Below are positions 6,737 through 13,958 of a stretch of DNA of 23,659 nucleotides, in pieces (the first letter of the stretch is position 1; every line of letters begins with the position of its first letter). The DNA is from JBEKZD01 sp050013395 (GTDB lineage Bacteria > Verrucomicrobiota > Verrucomicrobiia > Palsa-1439). The stretch covers positions 1-23,659 of the forward strand of contig JBEKFI010000051.1 in assembly GCA_050013395.1 (NCBI GenBank), read 5' to 3'. The position numbers were made by a program, and so were the translations under genes. Below the pieces are notes generated by a model that was not told the DNA's origin, did not search any database, and saw only the letters and a program-made list of their open reading frames with translations.

Positions 6737-8691
6737 TTGGCGACGCTACCCTAGAGGCAATCCGGCGTGGCGTGGTGTTGTCTGACCTGCTGTGCACTGA
6801 CTACGGCCTTGAATTGAAACGCGACGGCGCGGCGGGGCGCTGGAAGATGTCCTGTCCGTTTCACGGAGAGAAGACGCCAAGCTGCACGGTCTACGACAAT
6901 GACGCGAGTTTTCACTGCTTTGGGTGCGGCAAGGGTGGGGACGTGTTCGCGCTGGTGCAACATCTGGACGGCCTGACGTTTCCCCAAGCTGCCGAAAAGT
7001 TGGCAGCACGGGCAGGCATGTCGTTGAACGGCAGCAACGGTCAACTGGCGACGACGAAACCGAAAGCTGACGCGCCGCAGCCAGAGGCCGACTTGTCCGA
7101 GCGGTGGCGCGGGGCAGTTGTGGCCTTCACGGATGCACACGTTGAAACGTTGGCAACGTGGCGCGGCCTGTCGTTGGATTTTTGCCGGTGGTTGCGCGAG
7201 CGCGAATTGGTCGGCCTTCACAACAGCCTGGTCGCGTTCCCGGTCCACGGCGATAACGGCACGGTGACTGCCTTCCACGTCCGCACGAAGGACGGCAGCA
7301 AGTGGTTTTACGAGCCGAGCGGGGCGAAGGTGCGGCCACTGGTTATCGGCGACGTGAAGGCGGCGGAATACGTCGGTGCGTTCGAGTCGCAATGGGATGC
7401 CTTCGCCGTTCTGGACAAGATCGGTTGGCATGTTGGCGGCGACGGGTTGCCGGGCTGGGCTGTGGTTGTCACTCGCGGCGCTGGCAACGCCAAGCTGCTT
7501 GGCGGTTTACTGCGACCAAGCGCCACGGCCTTCGCTTTCGCACAGAACGACGAACCGGGGCAAGACTGGCTTCAAGACGTGGCCGACAACGCCGGTTGCA
7601 CAGTCAAAGCCGTGGTGACGCCAAAGGAGCACAAGGACATCGCAGAGTGGGGCAAGGCCGAGGCAACGCTGGGCGACGTGAACGCAGCAATTGAGGGGGC
7701 GGAAGTCGTGAAACCAACCGCTCGCCACACTCAAGGGCAATCTTCGGCCATGCTGGAAACGGCGCTGGTCACAAGCACCGAGTTGCGCGGGCTGCAGCTT
7801 CCACCGCGACGATTCATCATCAAACCGTTTTTGAAGGAAGGCGACCTCGGTTTCATTTACGCACGGCGGGGCGACGGCAAGACCTGGCTGGCGATGCTGT
7901 TGGCCGTTGCCAGTGCCACGGGCGGGAAAGCCGGGCCGTGGGAAGCGGATGGCCTCTGGCCTGTGCTCTACGTTGACGGCGAAATGCCTGCCGATGAAAG
8001 CAGGCGGCGCGACAAAATGCTGGGCAACGCTGGTGATCGGTTGCTGTGGCTTCACCATGAGATTTACTTCGAGCGCACGGGCAAGGCGCTGAATCTCACC
8101 AGTCCACTTCTGCAAGCTGAGTTGACCGCCATCCTGTTGGCGCACGGTGTCCGCTTGCTGGTGCTGGACAACCTAAGTTGTTTGTTCCACGGGCTGAAAG
8201 AAAATGACGCCGACTCTTGGGAATTGGTGCTCCCGTGGTTACTGGACTTGCGCCGTCGCAAGATTGCCGTAGTGATCGTCGCCCATGCCGGGCGAAGCGG
8301 GGAAAATATACGCGGCACGTCAAGACGGGAAGACCAAGCTTTTTGGGTTCTGAAGTTGGAGCGTGCCGACACTGACGAGGCGCAGTCTCGCAACCTTCGC
8401 TTCACGTCCTTGTTCACGAAGAACCGCAATGCGCTGGAGGACGATTGCCCGCCGCTGGATTGGACGCTGACAGCGGAAGGCGACGGCCCGGCGGCGGTCA
8501 CGGCCAAGCCTATCAGCGGGGTTGACCTCATTGTGTCTTGGGTACAGGCCGGGCTGGAAAGCGCAACCGACATCGCAGCGGAAACCGGCTTGAGCAAAGG
8601 CCAAGTCTCGAAGCTGGCGAAGCGCGCCGAGCGGCTTGGTTTGATCGTGATCGAAGGGCGCAGCTATCGGCCAACGAAGGATGCGAAATGA
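6733..8691 (+). CDS. CHC2 primase / RepA-type helicase replication protein
   Basis: 652 residues from GTG 6733. Residues 41-65 form a CHC2 zinc finger (C41, H44, C62, C65: CPFH...CFGC) as in DnaG-type primases. Residues about 165-320 look like a divergent Toprim-like region (FESQWDAFAV, AFAQNDEPGQDW, KDIAEW). Residues about 365-550 are a RepA/RecA-like hexameric helicase domain with Walker A RRGDGKTW (378-385), VLYVDGEMP (411-419), Walker B LLVLDN (475-480) and VIVAHAGRSGENIRGTS. Residues about 595-645 are a winged-helix/HTH (TDIAAETGLSKGQVSKLAKR). This is the arrangement of primase-helicases of plasmids, satellites and phages that start replication at an adjacent origin. It ends overlapping the next ORF by ATGA. 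Function by family is confident; details are not. Confidence 0.9.
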   Translation: MIGDATLEAIRRGVVLSDLLCTDYGLELKRDGAAGRWKMSCPFHGEKTPSCTVYDNDASFHCFGCGKGGDVFALVQHLDGLTFPQAAEKLAARAGMSLNGSNGQLATTKPKADAPQPEADLSERWRGAVVAFTDAHVETLATWRGLSLDFCRWLRERELVGLHNSLVAFPVHGDNGTVTAFHVRTKDGSKWFYEPSGAKVRPLVIGDVKAAEYVGAFESQWDAFAVLDKIGWHVGGDGLPGWAVVVTRGAGNAKLLGGLLRPSATAFAFAQNDEPGQDWLQDVADNAGCTVKAVVTPKEHKDIAEWGKAEATLGDVNAAIEGAEVVKPTARHTQGQSSAMLETALVTSTELRGLQLPPRRFIIKPFLKEGDLGFIYARRGDGKTWLAMLLAVASATGGKAGPWEADGLWPVLYVDGEMPADESRRRDKMLGNAGDRLLWLHHEIYFERTGKALNLTSPLLQAELTAILLAHGVRLLVLDNLSCLFHGLKENDADSWELVLPWLLDLRRRKIAVVIVAHAGRSGENIRGTSRREDQAFWVLKLERADTDEAQSRNLRFTSLFTKNRNALEDDCPPLDWTLTAEGDGPAAVTAKPISGVDLIVSWVQAGLESATDIAAETGLSKGQVSKLAKRAERLGLIVIEGRSYRPTKDAK

Positions 8692-8900
8692 AACCTCGTT
8701 TCCAAACTCAACACTACGCTGAGGAAACAGGAAACGAAGTGGAAACGAAGGTGGAAACGGCCTTCAAAAACCAGCGAGTTTCTTCGGGAAAAGTGGAAAC
8801 GAGCAGGAAACGGGTTTTCGAGAAACTGCTGGAAACGAACGCCTCAAAGCTGCCCTTCGTTTCCAACGATTCGGGGAATGCTGTGCTCCAGCGCGTTTGA
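8688..8900 (+). CDS. Small ORF spanning the GGAAACG repeat array
   Basis: 70 residues, starting at ATG 8688, which overlaps the primase-helicase stop (ATGA). The composition is set by the DNA repeats beneath it, giving recurrent VET and LET motifs (EVETKVETAFK, GKVETSRK, LLETN). No family is recognised. It may be a real small protein or an ORF left open over a replication origin; the coupled start favours translation and the underlying repeats favour a cis role. Confidence 0.45.
   Translation: MKPRFQTQHYAEETGNEVETKVETAFKNQRVSSGKVETSRKRVFEKLLETNASKLPFVSNDSGNAVLQRV
8697..8864. repeat. GGAAACG repeat array, iteron-like origin candidate
   Basis: Seven direct copies of GGAAAC(G/A) start at 8723, 8730, 8741, 8753, 8795, 8806 and 8831, flanked on each side by one inverted copy (CGTTTCC at 8697-8703 and 8858-8864). 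Spacings of 11, 12, 42 and 11 bp place many copies on one helix face; 7 and 25 do not. The array follows the replication gene directly, where origins of iteron plasmids and satellites usually lie. Confidence 0.6.
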
Positions 8901-8904
8901 TTGA

Positions 8905-9162
8905 ATGACGACGACCGCTGCCACAACCACTGCAAGGCGCTACTTGGACGCGAAGGGGGCGGCGGTGTATCTCGGCTTGACGGCGGGGGCGATTTACCAG
9001 GCGGCGGCTCGACGGCAGATTCCGTTTCGACGGCTGGGGCGGAAGTTGGTGTTTGATGCGATGGAGTTGGACAACTACATGCACCAGTTGGAAGGTGTGG
9101 ATGTGGACGAAGCCATTGGGCGACGGTTGCACAGCGGCACGGTGGACACATGGAAGCGTTAA
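8905..9162 (+). CDS. Excisionase / AlpA-like DNA-binding protein
   Basis: 85 residues with a MerR/excisionase-type winged helix (HTH_17): RYLDAKGAAVYLGLTAGAIYQAAARRQIPFRRLGRKLVFDAMELDNYM condensed, that is the YLDAKGAAVYLG helix, the AIYQAAARRQIPFRRLGRKL turn and the strand LVFDAMELDNYM. Such proteins bind element ends to direct excision or act as AlpA-type activators in satellites. It starts 4 bp after the preceding ORF, in the same operon-like run as the integrase. Family assignment is strong; which of the two roles it plays is open. Confidence 0.85.
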   Translation: MTTTAATTTARRYLDAKGAAVYLGLTAGAIYQAAARRQIPFRRLGRKLVFDAMELDNYMHQLEGVDVDEAIGRRLHSGTVDTWKR

Positions 9163-9207
9163 AAGGCCGTTGCAAAGCAACGTGGCGCGGTGTAGGCTAT
9201 CGGTGTC

Positions 9208-9438
9208 ATGGGAACGAACAAGCACACCACAGCAGGACGGAACGGGGCGACAGCGGGCAAAGCCGCGCCGAATCGTTCGGGACAAGCCACGTTGAAGCTC
9301 CGAAAGCTTTCGGAGTTCGTGAAGCGTGAGGAAGCGCGGGGTGCTTACCGTGATTTCCCCGATCCCGCCGAGGCAGTGGCCGAGTTGCGCCGTCGAGCGA
9401 AGAAACCGCGTCATGCCTTACGAACTGCGGCGGCTTAA
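9208..9438 (+). CDS. Small basic protein overlapping the toxin gene
   Basis: 76 residues with a Thr/Gly/Ala-rich, basic N-terminus and a helical C-terminal half (KLSEFVKREEARGAYRDFPD, AVAELRRRAKKPRHAL). Its last 26 bp overlap the toxin start, the usual coupling of antitoxin to toxin. No known antitoxin DNA-binding motif is seen, so an antitoxin role is inferred from position only. Confidence 0.55.
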   Translation: MGTNKHTTAGRNGATAGKAAPNRSGQATLKLRKLSEFVKREEARGAYRDFPDPAEAVAELRRRAKKPRHALRTAAA

Positions 9439-9712
9439 CCGTTTCCTGCGGGAGTTTGACAAGCTCACCGCCGCCGAGCAGCAGGAAGTCCTTCGGGCGC
9501 TGGAAGCCCTCATTGCACATCTCAACCCCGACATCGGACATCGGGGTCAACCGCTGCCGAAGGGGCTGGGCATCAGGAAACTCACACGCTGCCACTGGGA
9601 AGTGCGGGCGGGGCTTTCGCTGCGGATCGTTTACGACATCGAAGACGGTCTTCTGCGTCTCATTACGGTCGGCAATCACAACGACGTGGAGCGGTTCCTG
9701 CGGAATTTGTAG
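9413..9712 (+). CDS. RelE/ParE-family toxin-like protein
   Basis: 99 residues from ATG 9413. The pattern is that of the RelE/ParE superfamily: LNRFLREFDKLTAAEQQEVL (helical N-terminal half), RKLTRCHWEVRAGLSLRIVY and a terminal VGNHNDVERFLRNL. Members are mRNA interferases or gyrase inhibitors; which applies cannot be read from sequence. It overlaps a small upstream ORF and is followed after 46 bp by an XRE protein, so either neighbour may be the antitoxin. Toxin-first order with a downstream XRE partner would resemble HigBA. Confidence 0.8.
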   Translation: MPYELRRLNRFLREFDKLTAAEQQEVLRALEALIAHLNPDIGHRGQPLPKGLGIRKLTRCHWEVRAGLSLRIVYDIEDGLLRLITVGNHNDVERFLRNL

Positions 9713-9758
9713 CGTGGCGCATCGGCGTTGCAGATAGAGCTTGACAAGGAGTGTTTCT

Positions 9759-10028
9759 GTGATAACATTGCCACCGATGAAGAACTGGACGCCGCGAACG
9801 ATCAAGAAGCTCCGCAAGACGGCAGGCATTACGCAGACGCAGTTGGCCGCTTGTCTCGGAGTGACGCGGGTGCATGTGACACACTTGGAATCGGGCTTCC
9901 GTCCGCCGGGGCCACAGACCGCTCAACTACTGAATTTCTTGGCAGAACGTGTGAAGTCGGGCGAGATCAAGGCCGTCCACCCCCGAAAGATTCGGGGCAA
10001 GCCCAAACGAAAGCGAGGCAAGGCATGA
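9759..10028 (+). CDS. XRE-family HTH protein, likely antitoxin or regulator
   Basis: 89 residues. GTG 9759 is chosen because AAGGAG (9746-9751) lies 7 bases upstream; ATG 9777 is the alternative. HTH motif: TIKKLRKTAGITQTQLAACL, GVTRVHVTHLESGFRPPG. The C-terminus is very basic (HPRKIRGKPKRKRGK). Its position behind a RelE/ParE toxin fits a HigA-like antitoxin. Its TGA overlaps the integrase ATG (ATGA), so it may also tie regulation to recombination. Confidence 0.8.
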   Translation: MITLPPMKNWTPRTIKKLRKTAGITQTQLAACLGVTRVHVTHLESGFRPPGPQTAQLLNFLAERVKSGEIKAVHPRKIRGKPKRKRGKA

Positions 10029-11135
10029 GGCATATCTACAAGCGCGGCGACAGTTGGTATTACCAGTTTACGGTGAAGGGCAAGCGGTTTCAGGGCAGCA
10101 TCGGCGAGGTGAGCAAGGCCGTGGCGCGTGAGGTGGCCGAAAAGAAGCGGGTCGAGGCGTTGGAGGGTAGGATTGGTCGAGCGGCCAATTAAAGCGCCGT
10201 TGTTCGGGCAGTACGACGCAGAGAAGGGACAATTCACCGATGCTGTCGAGGAGTACCGCAGCTATTATCAGCAGAATCACAAGGCGCGGTCGGCGGAGCG
10301 GATGGGGTATGCGTTGCAAGCCCTGTGCGGCATGTTCGGCTAAAAGCGGCTGGACGAGATCAGTCCCTTTGGCGTCGAGCAGTACAAGGCACAGCGCAAG
10401 GCGGCGGGTTATGCGGACGCAACGACAAACCGCGAATTGGCGTGCCTGAAAAACTTCTTCAACATGGCGATCAAATGGGATTGGACGGCGGACAATCCGG
10501 TGCGACAGGTGCGGTTTTTCCGCGAGAATAACGCCCGGCTGCGGTGGTTGACGCTGGAAGAAGAAACCGAGTTGGTGAAGCATTGCGACCGGCGGTTGAA
10601 GACGCTGGTGCTGGCGGGGGCGGACACTGGCTTTCGGGCGGGCGAGCTTCGGTCGTTGCGCTGGCAGGACGTGGACTTTGCACGCGGGACGGTGTCGGTT
10701 GCCAGTTACTACACCAAGAACGGCGACCCGCGCAACAATCCTATGACGAAGCGGCTGGAGCAGGCATTGCGGGAATGGAAAGACGCGGCGGGGAACAGGG
10801 CGGACGGGCTGGTGTTCGGGCCGCAGCAGTGGCGCAAGGCGTTTGAACGTGCGAAAAAACTTGCGGGGCTGGGTAAGGACGTTGTATTTCACTCCCTGCG
10901 ACACACGTACATCAGTCGGTTGGTCATGGCGGGTGTGGACATTCGCACCGTGCAAGAATTGGCAGGACACAGGACGATCACAATGACAATGCGCTACGCG
11001 CACCTTGGGCCTGAGCGCAAGAAGCGGGCGGTGGCCAGATTGGACGCTGAAGTTACTGCAAATCTTACGACAGTGCCTTTTGCTGGCGTGAGTGTGTCGT
11101 TGGAAGTTCCTCAGCTTCAAGCGGTGGCGAGGTAG
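10025..11135 (+). pseudogene. Tyrosine integrase, broken by a frameshift and a TAA stop
   Basis: The ATG at 10025 encodes the N-terminal arm-binding part (MRHIYKRGDSWYYQFTVKGK) in one frame, stopping at 10192. The protein continues in the next frame (VERPIKAPLFGQYDAEKGQF onward), so about one extra base lies near 10165-10180. That frame meets TAA at 10341-10343 within GMFG-stop-KRLDEISPF, then stays open to 11135. The catalytic part (about 10440-11030) keeps all expected residues: Arg in TGFRAGEL, the TKNGD hairpin Lys, HSLRH (H-x-x-R), AGHR, and Tyr in MRYAHL. The stop TAG (11133-11135) lies inside the right att repeat and tRNA-Phe. Full length would be about 370 residues, typical of the family. 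Two lesions make loss of function likely, unless they are sequencing errors. Confidence 0.85.
11049..11073 (+). repeat. Right copy of 25-bp end repeat (possible integrase arm site)
   Basis: gaagttactgcaaatcttac+gacag is identical to 5720-5744 except at two adjacent central bases. It lies within the 3' coding part of the integrase, 47 bp inside the right att repeat. Confidence 0.6.
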
Positions 11136-11160
11136 CTCAGTTGGTAGAGCACTGCACTGA
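11121..11160 (+). repeat. Right att repeat, overlapping tRNA-Phe
   Basis: 40 bp identical to 5560-5599. Here it is followed by the 3' half of tRNA-Phe, so this copy restores an intact tRNA sequence. Confidence 0.9.
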
Positions 11161-11201
11161 AAATGCAGGTGTCGTCAGTTCGATTCTGACCCTCGCCACC
11201 A
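11126..11201 (+). tRNA. tRNA-Phe (GAA), CCA encoded
   Basis: 76 nt. Acceptor ggcgagg pairs with cctcgcc; D arm gctcagttggtagagc; anticodon stem ctgca/tgcag with loop ctgaaaa (anticodon GAA); T loop gttcgattc; discriminator A plus CCA. The 5' half comes from the element's repeat and the 3' half from the chromosome. No clear promoter is visible in the 80 bp upstream, since the ancestral one stayed at 5520-5548. Confidence 0.95.
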
Positions 11202-11245
11202 GTTTTCTTCCAGCACCGTGAGTGAACGACAGGAGCCGATGGCCA

Positions 11246-12859
11246 GTGCTCAATTACTTTAACTTTCTCGCCGGCATCGCCTTGATGCTGCTCGGCATTC
11301 ACAGCTTGCGGCGCGGCACGGAGCGATTGTTCGGCGCGCGGTTGCGGCGATTGCTGCAGTCGGCAACCAAAGACAGTGGGCGCTCGTTGCTGGCGGGGTT
11401 GCTAGTGTCGATCGTGATGCCAAGCAGCACGGCGGTGGCGTTGTTGTCGATGGAAGCGATCAACGCCGGCTATATGACGTTCCAGCATGTGCTGGCGCTG
11501 ATGCTCGGCGCGAATGTGGGGTTCACTGTCACGGTTCAACTGCTGGCGTTCAAGTTTTACATCTACAACGCGGTCTTTATCGTCTCGGGTGCACCGTTCT
11601 ACCTGTTCGGCAAGCGGCTGAACGTGCGCGGAGCCGGTCAGGCACTGCTCGGGACCGGGTTTCTGCTGTTGGCGCTCCAAGTATTGTCGGCCGCGGTGGC
11701 GCCGCTGAAGGGCAACGCCGATGTCGGCGAGGTGATGCGGGTGCTGGCCAGTCATCCGGTCTGGCTGGTGATGTTCGCAACGATGCTGGATCTGATTTTG
11801 CAAAGCCCCACCGCCACCATTGGGATCGGCTTGGCGCTGTGTGGGCAGGGGATTCTGCCGATTAACGGTGCTGTGGCGGTGGTGTTGGGGGCGAACATCG
11901 GGCTTGGCCTGACGGCGCTGATCGCGGGGTCCGTTAAAGTGGACACGCGCCGGATGGCGGTGGGTAATCTTATCTTCAAGCTCGCCGGTGTGATCGTGTG
12001 CGTCCCGTTGGTGCCCGTGTTGGTGCCGGCGCTGCGAGCGTTAAGTCCGAGCGGCGATACGCAAGCGATCGCCAACGCCCACACGCTGTTCAACGTGGCG
12101 CTGGCCGTGGTTTTCCTGCCGCTGGTGCCGCTGCTGGCGCGATTGCTGGAGCGACTGATTCCGTCAACGCCGCCGGGCGAGGGGGAAACCGGGCCGCGCT
12201 ATCTCGATCCTGCCGCGTTGGAAAGCCCCGCGCTGGCGCTGGGGCAGGCGACGCGGGAAATTCTGCACATGGCGGATCACGTGCAGGCGATGTTCCGCGA
12301 CGCGTATCGCTGCTTCAAGGAAGCCGATGTGGATTTGTGTGCCACAGTGCAGCGGCACGACGACATCGTGGACTCGTTGGACACCGAGATCAAAGCGTTC
12401 ATCACCAAAATCTCCGAACAGGCGCTGAATCACGAGGAATCCAAGCGCGAGGTGGCGTTGCTGGCGTTTTGCAGCGAACTGGAAAGCATCGGCGACATCA
12501 TCGACAAGAACCTGGTCGAATTGGCGAAGAAAAAAATCTCCTTGAGCGTTGATTTCTCGAAGGACGGCTGGGTGGAGTTGGACGGATTTTTCCAGGAGGT
12601 ACTGGAGAACCTTGAGATCGCGGTGGCGGCGTTTGCCAGTCGGGACCGTGAGTTGGCGGAGAAACTGTTGCGCCACAAGCATAATCTCAACGAGCACGAG
12701 CGGGAGTTGCGCAACCGCCATTTTCATCGCTTGCACGCCGGGCTTGCGGAGTCGATCGAGACCAGCGCCATTCATCTTGATGTGCTGACCAATCTGAAAC
12801 ACATCAATTCGCACCTTACGGCGGTGGCTTATCCTATCCTCGAAAACAAGGTCTCCTGA
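11246..12859 (+). CDS. Na/Pi cotransporter family protein with PhoU-like domain
   Basis: About 537 residues. GTG 11246 is chosen because AGGAG lies 10 bases upstream; GTG 11222 (8 residues longer) has no ribosome binding site. The N-terminal 300 residues are a membrane transporter of the NptA/PF02690 type, with two inverted repeats each carrying a serine/threonine-rich signature (SIVMPSSTAVALLSME and LILQSPTATIGIGL; families usually read QSSSAT). Several hydrophobic segments follow (FFLPLVP-type stretches). The C-terminal part (about 315-530) is a cytoplasmic PhoU-like helical domain (AFCSELESIGDIIDKNLVEL). It probably takes up phosphate using a sodium gradient. trmB starts 8 bp downstream. 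Confidence 0.9.
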   Translation: MLNYFNFLAGIALMLLGIHSLRRGTERLFGARLRRLLQSATKDSGRSLLAGLLVSIVMPSSTAVALLSMEAINAGYMTFQHVLALMLGANVGFTVTVQLLAFKFYIYNAVFIVSGAPFYLFGKRLNVRGAGQALLGTGFLLLALQVLSAAVAPLKGNADVGEVMRVLASHPVWLVMFATMLDLILQSPTATIGIGLALCGQGILPINGAVAVVLGANIGLGLTALIAGSVKVDTRRMAVGNLIFKLAGVIVCVPLVPVLVPALRALSPSGDTQAIANAHTLFNVALAVVFLPLVPLLARLLERLIPSTPPGEGETGPRYLDPAALESPALALGQATREILHMADHVQAMFRDAYRCFKEADVDLCATVQRHDDIVDSLDTEIKAFITKISEQALNHEESKREVALLAFCSELESIGDIIDKNLVELAKKKISLSVDFSKDGWVELDGFFQEVLENLEIAVAAFASRDRELAEKLLRHKHNLNEHERELRNRHFHRLHAGLAESIETSAIHLDVLTNLKHINSHLTAVAYPILENKVS

Positions 12860-12867
12860 GTCGGACA

Positions 12868-13458
12868 GTGCAGACTGCGATTTACAGGCCCGCCGATTGG
12901 TTTGTCCCTCTGAAGTGGCAGGACGTGTTCGCGACACCTCAGCCGATTGAAATCGACGTCGGCTGCGGCAAAGGCGGTTTTCTGCTGTGGGCCGCGCAGG
13001 CACGGCCTCAATCAAATCTGCTCGGGATCGAGCGTCAACTCGTGCGGCTGCGCAAAGCGGAGAAGAAAACCCAGCGTTTGGGCCTCACCAACGTTCGCTT
13101 GATCCGCGTCGAAGCCAGCTATTGCATCGGCAAACTCGTGCCGAATGATTCAGTCGCGGCATACCACATCTATTTTCCCGACCCTTGGCCCAAACGTCGG
13201 CATCAGGCACGCCGATTCTTCCAGTCCGGGTTCGTTGACGATTTGCACAGGACCTTGCAGAAGGGTGGGGTGGTCAATGTGTTGACCGATGACGAAAGTT
13301 ACTTTGCTCAGATCGAGAAACTGATGGCAAAGGGAGGGAGATTTGTCCGGACCGCGCCAGAACAACTGCCTCCGGCAGCAATGACGGAATTCGAGCGGAT
13401 TTTTCGAGAACAGGGCAAACCGATTTGGCGAAGCCGCTACGTGCGGCTGAATCAGTGA
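12868..13458 (+). CDS. trmB: tRNA (guanine-N7-)-methyltransferase
   Basis: 196 residues from GTG 12868. It methylates G46 of tRNAs using S-adenosylmethionine. Motifs: the SAM-binding IEIDVGCGKGGFLLWAAQ, the acidic NLLGIERQ strand end, and the family signature YHIYFPDPWPKRRH, with the catalytic Asp in FPDPW. C-terminal TEFERIFREQGKPIWRSRYV is also typical. Length is normal. It follows the transporter by 8 bp and overlaps the convergent roadblock gene's 3' end by 7 bp. Confidence 0.92.
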   Translation: MQTAIYRPADWFVPLKWQDVFATPQPIEIDVGCGKGGFLLWAAQARPQSNLLGIERQLVRLRKAEKKTQRLGLTNVRLIRVEASYCIGKLVPNDSVAAYHIYFPDPWPKRRHQARRFFQSGFVDDLHRTLQKGGVVNVLTDDESYFAQIEKLMAKGGRFVRTAPEQLPPAAMTEFERIFREQGKPIWRSRYVRLNQ

Positions 13459-13925
13459 CCGAAGAGTTTCTGGATTGACTGCACGTCCTGCGGCGAGAAC
13501 ATCGGCCCGGCGCGTTGATTGGTGCGGCTTTCCTGCAACGCCGCGCTGATTCGTTTGACCGTGCGCGCCGAGTAGAACCTGACCAAGCCGAGCGTCGTCT
13601 GCGGACCGAAAATCGTCACCAGAACCGTGTCATTGTCCACCGCACACATGAAGATCTGAGAATGCTCGCCTTCCTGGTGGAGCGCGCTGAATTCCTCCTC
13701 GCCGATGCGCAACGCCAATTCCTTCGTGGCGGCAAAACTTCCTGCGGCCAATGCCGCGATGATTGCTGGGTCGGTGGATTCAGCAATGTTGCCGTGCTGG
13801 CAGAGGACAGCGCCGCCGCGGTCAATAATCATCGCGAAGCCGGCTTCGGACTTGTCTAGGAAATCTTTCAGCGCGTCGAGAAGGTGATTGACCGCTTGAA
13901 TCGTCAGAATTGGCATCGTGTGCAT
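13452..13925 (-). CDS. Roadblock/LC7 protein (MglB-like)
   Basis: 157 residues, a roadblock/LC7 fold over about residues 8-120: the helix VNHLLDALKDFLDKSEAGFA, strands MIIDRGGAVLCQHG, the Ser/Ala-rich helix (AALAAGSFAATKELA), and the paired strands SQIFMCAVDNDTVLVTIFG. Bacterial roadblock proteins of this kind (MglB) act as GAPs or partners of MglA GTPases, which is encoded 33 bp upstream in the same direction. A second roadblock domain occurs in the HhH protein of the same locus. It is the last gene of the run. The name MglB is deduced from context. Confidence 0.85.
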   Translation of the reverse strand: MHTMPILTIQAVNHLLDALKDFLDKSEAGFAMIIDRGGAVLCQHGNIAESTDPAIIAALAAGSFAATKELALRIGEEEFSALHQEGEHSQIFMCAVDNDTVLVTIFGPQTTLGLVRFYSARTVKRISAALQESRTNQRAGPMFSPQDVQSIQKLFGH

Positions 13926-13958
13926 GGCTGCTGATTTCGTGAAGGTTTGACGCTTGTC

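Larger units (their letters stand above)
5560..11160 (+). mobile_element. Integrated 5.6-kb satellite-like element at tRNA-Phe
   Basis: It is bounded by perfect 40-bp direct repeats containing the 5' half of tRNA-Phe, with a tyrosine integrase pseudogene abutting the right end, and is co-directional throughout. Contents in order: frameshifted gene 1, XRE regulator, CHC2 primase-helicase, repeat array and small ORF, AlpA/excisionase-like protein, unknown small protein plus RelE/ParE toxin, XRE protein, integrase. There are no capsid, terminase, tail, relaxase or type IV secretion genes. The gene set (integrase, excisionase-type regulator, primase-helicase, putative origin) resembles phage-inducible islands or small integrative replicons. 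The integrase lesions suggest it can no longer move by itself. Confidence 0.85.

Noticed and set aside
8697..8864. CRISPR array from the repeated GGAAACG motif
   Set aside because: The unit is 7 bp, spacings are 7 to 42 bp, it has no long repeats with unique spacers, and no cas gene is nearby.
9741..9770. Promoter TTGACA...GATAAC before the XRE gene
   Set aside because: The spacer is only 14 bp and the -35 overlaps a good ribosome binding site, so a chance match is more likely.
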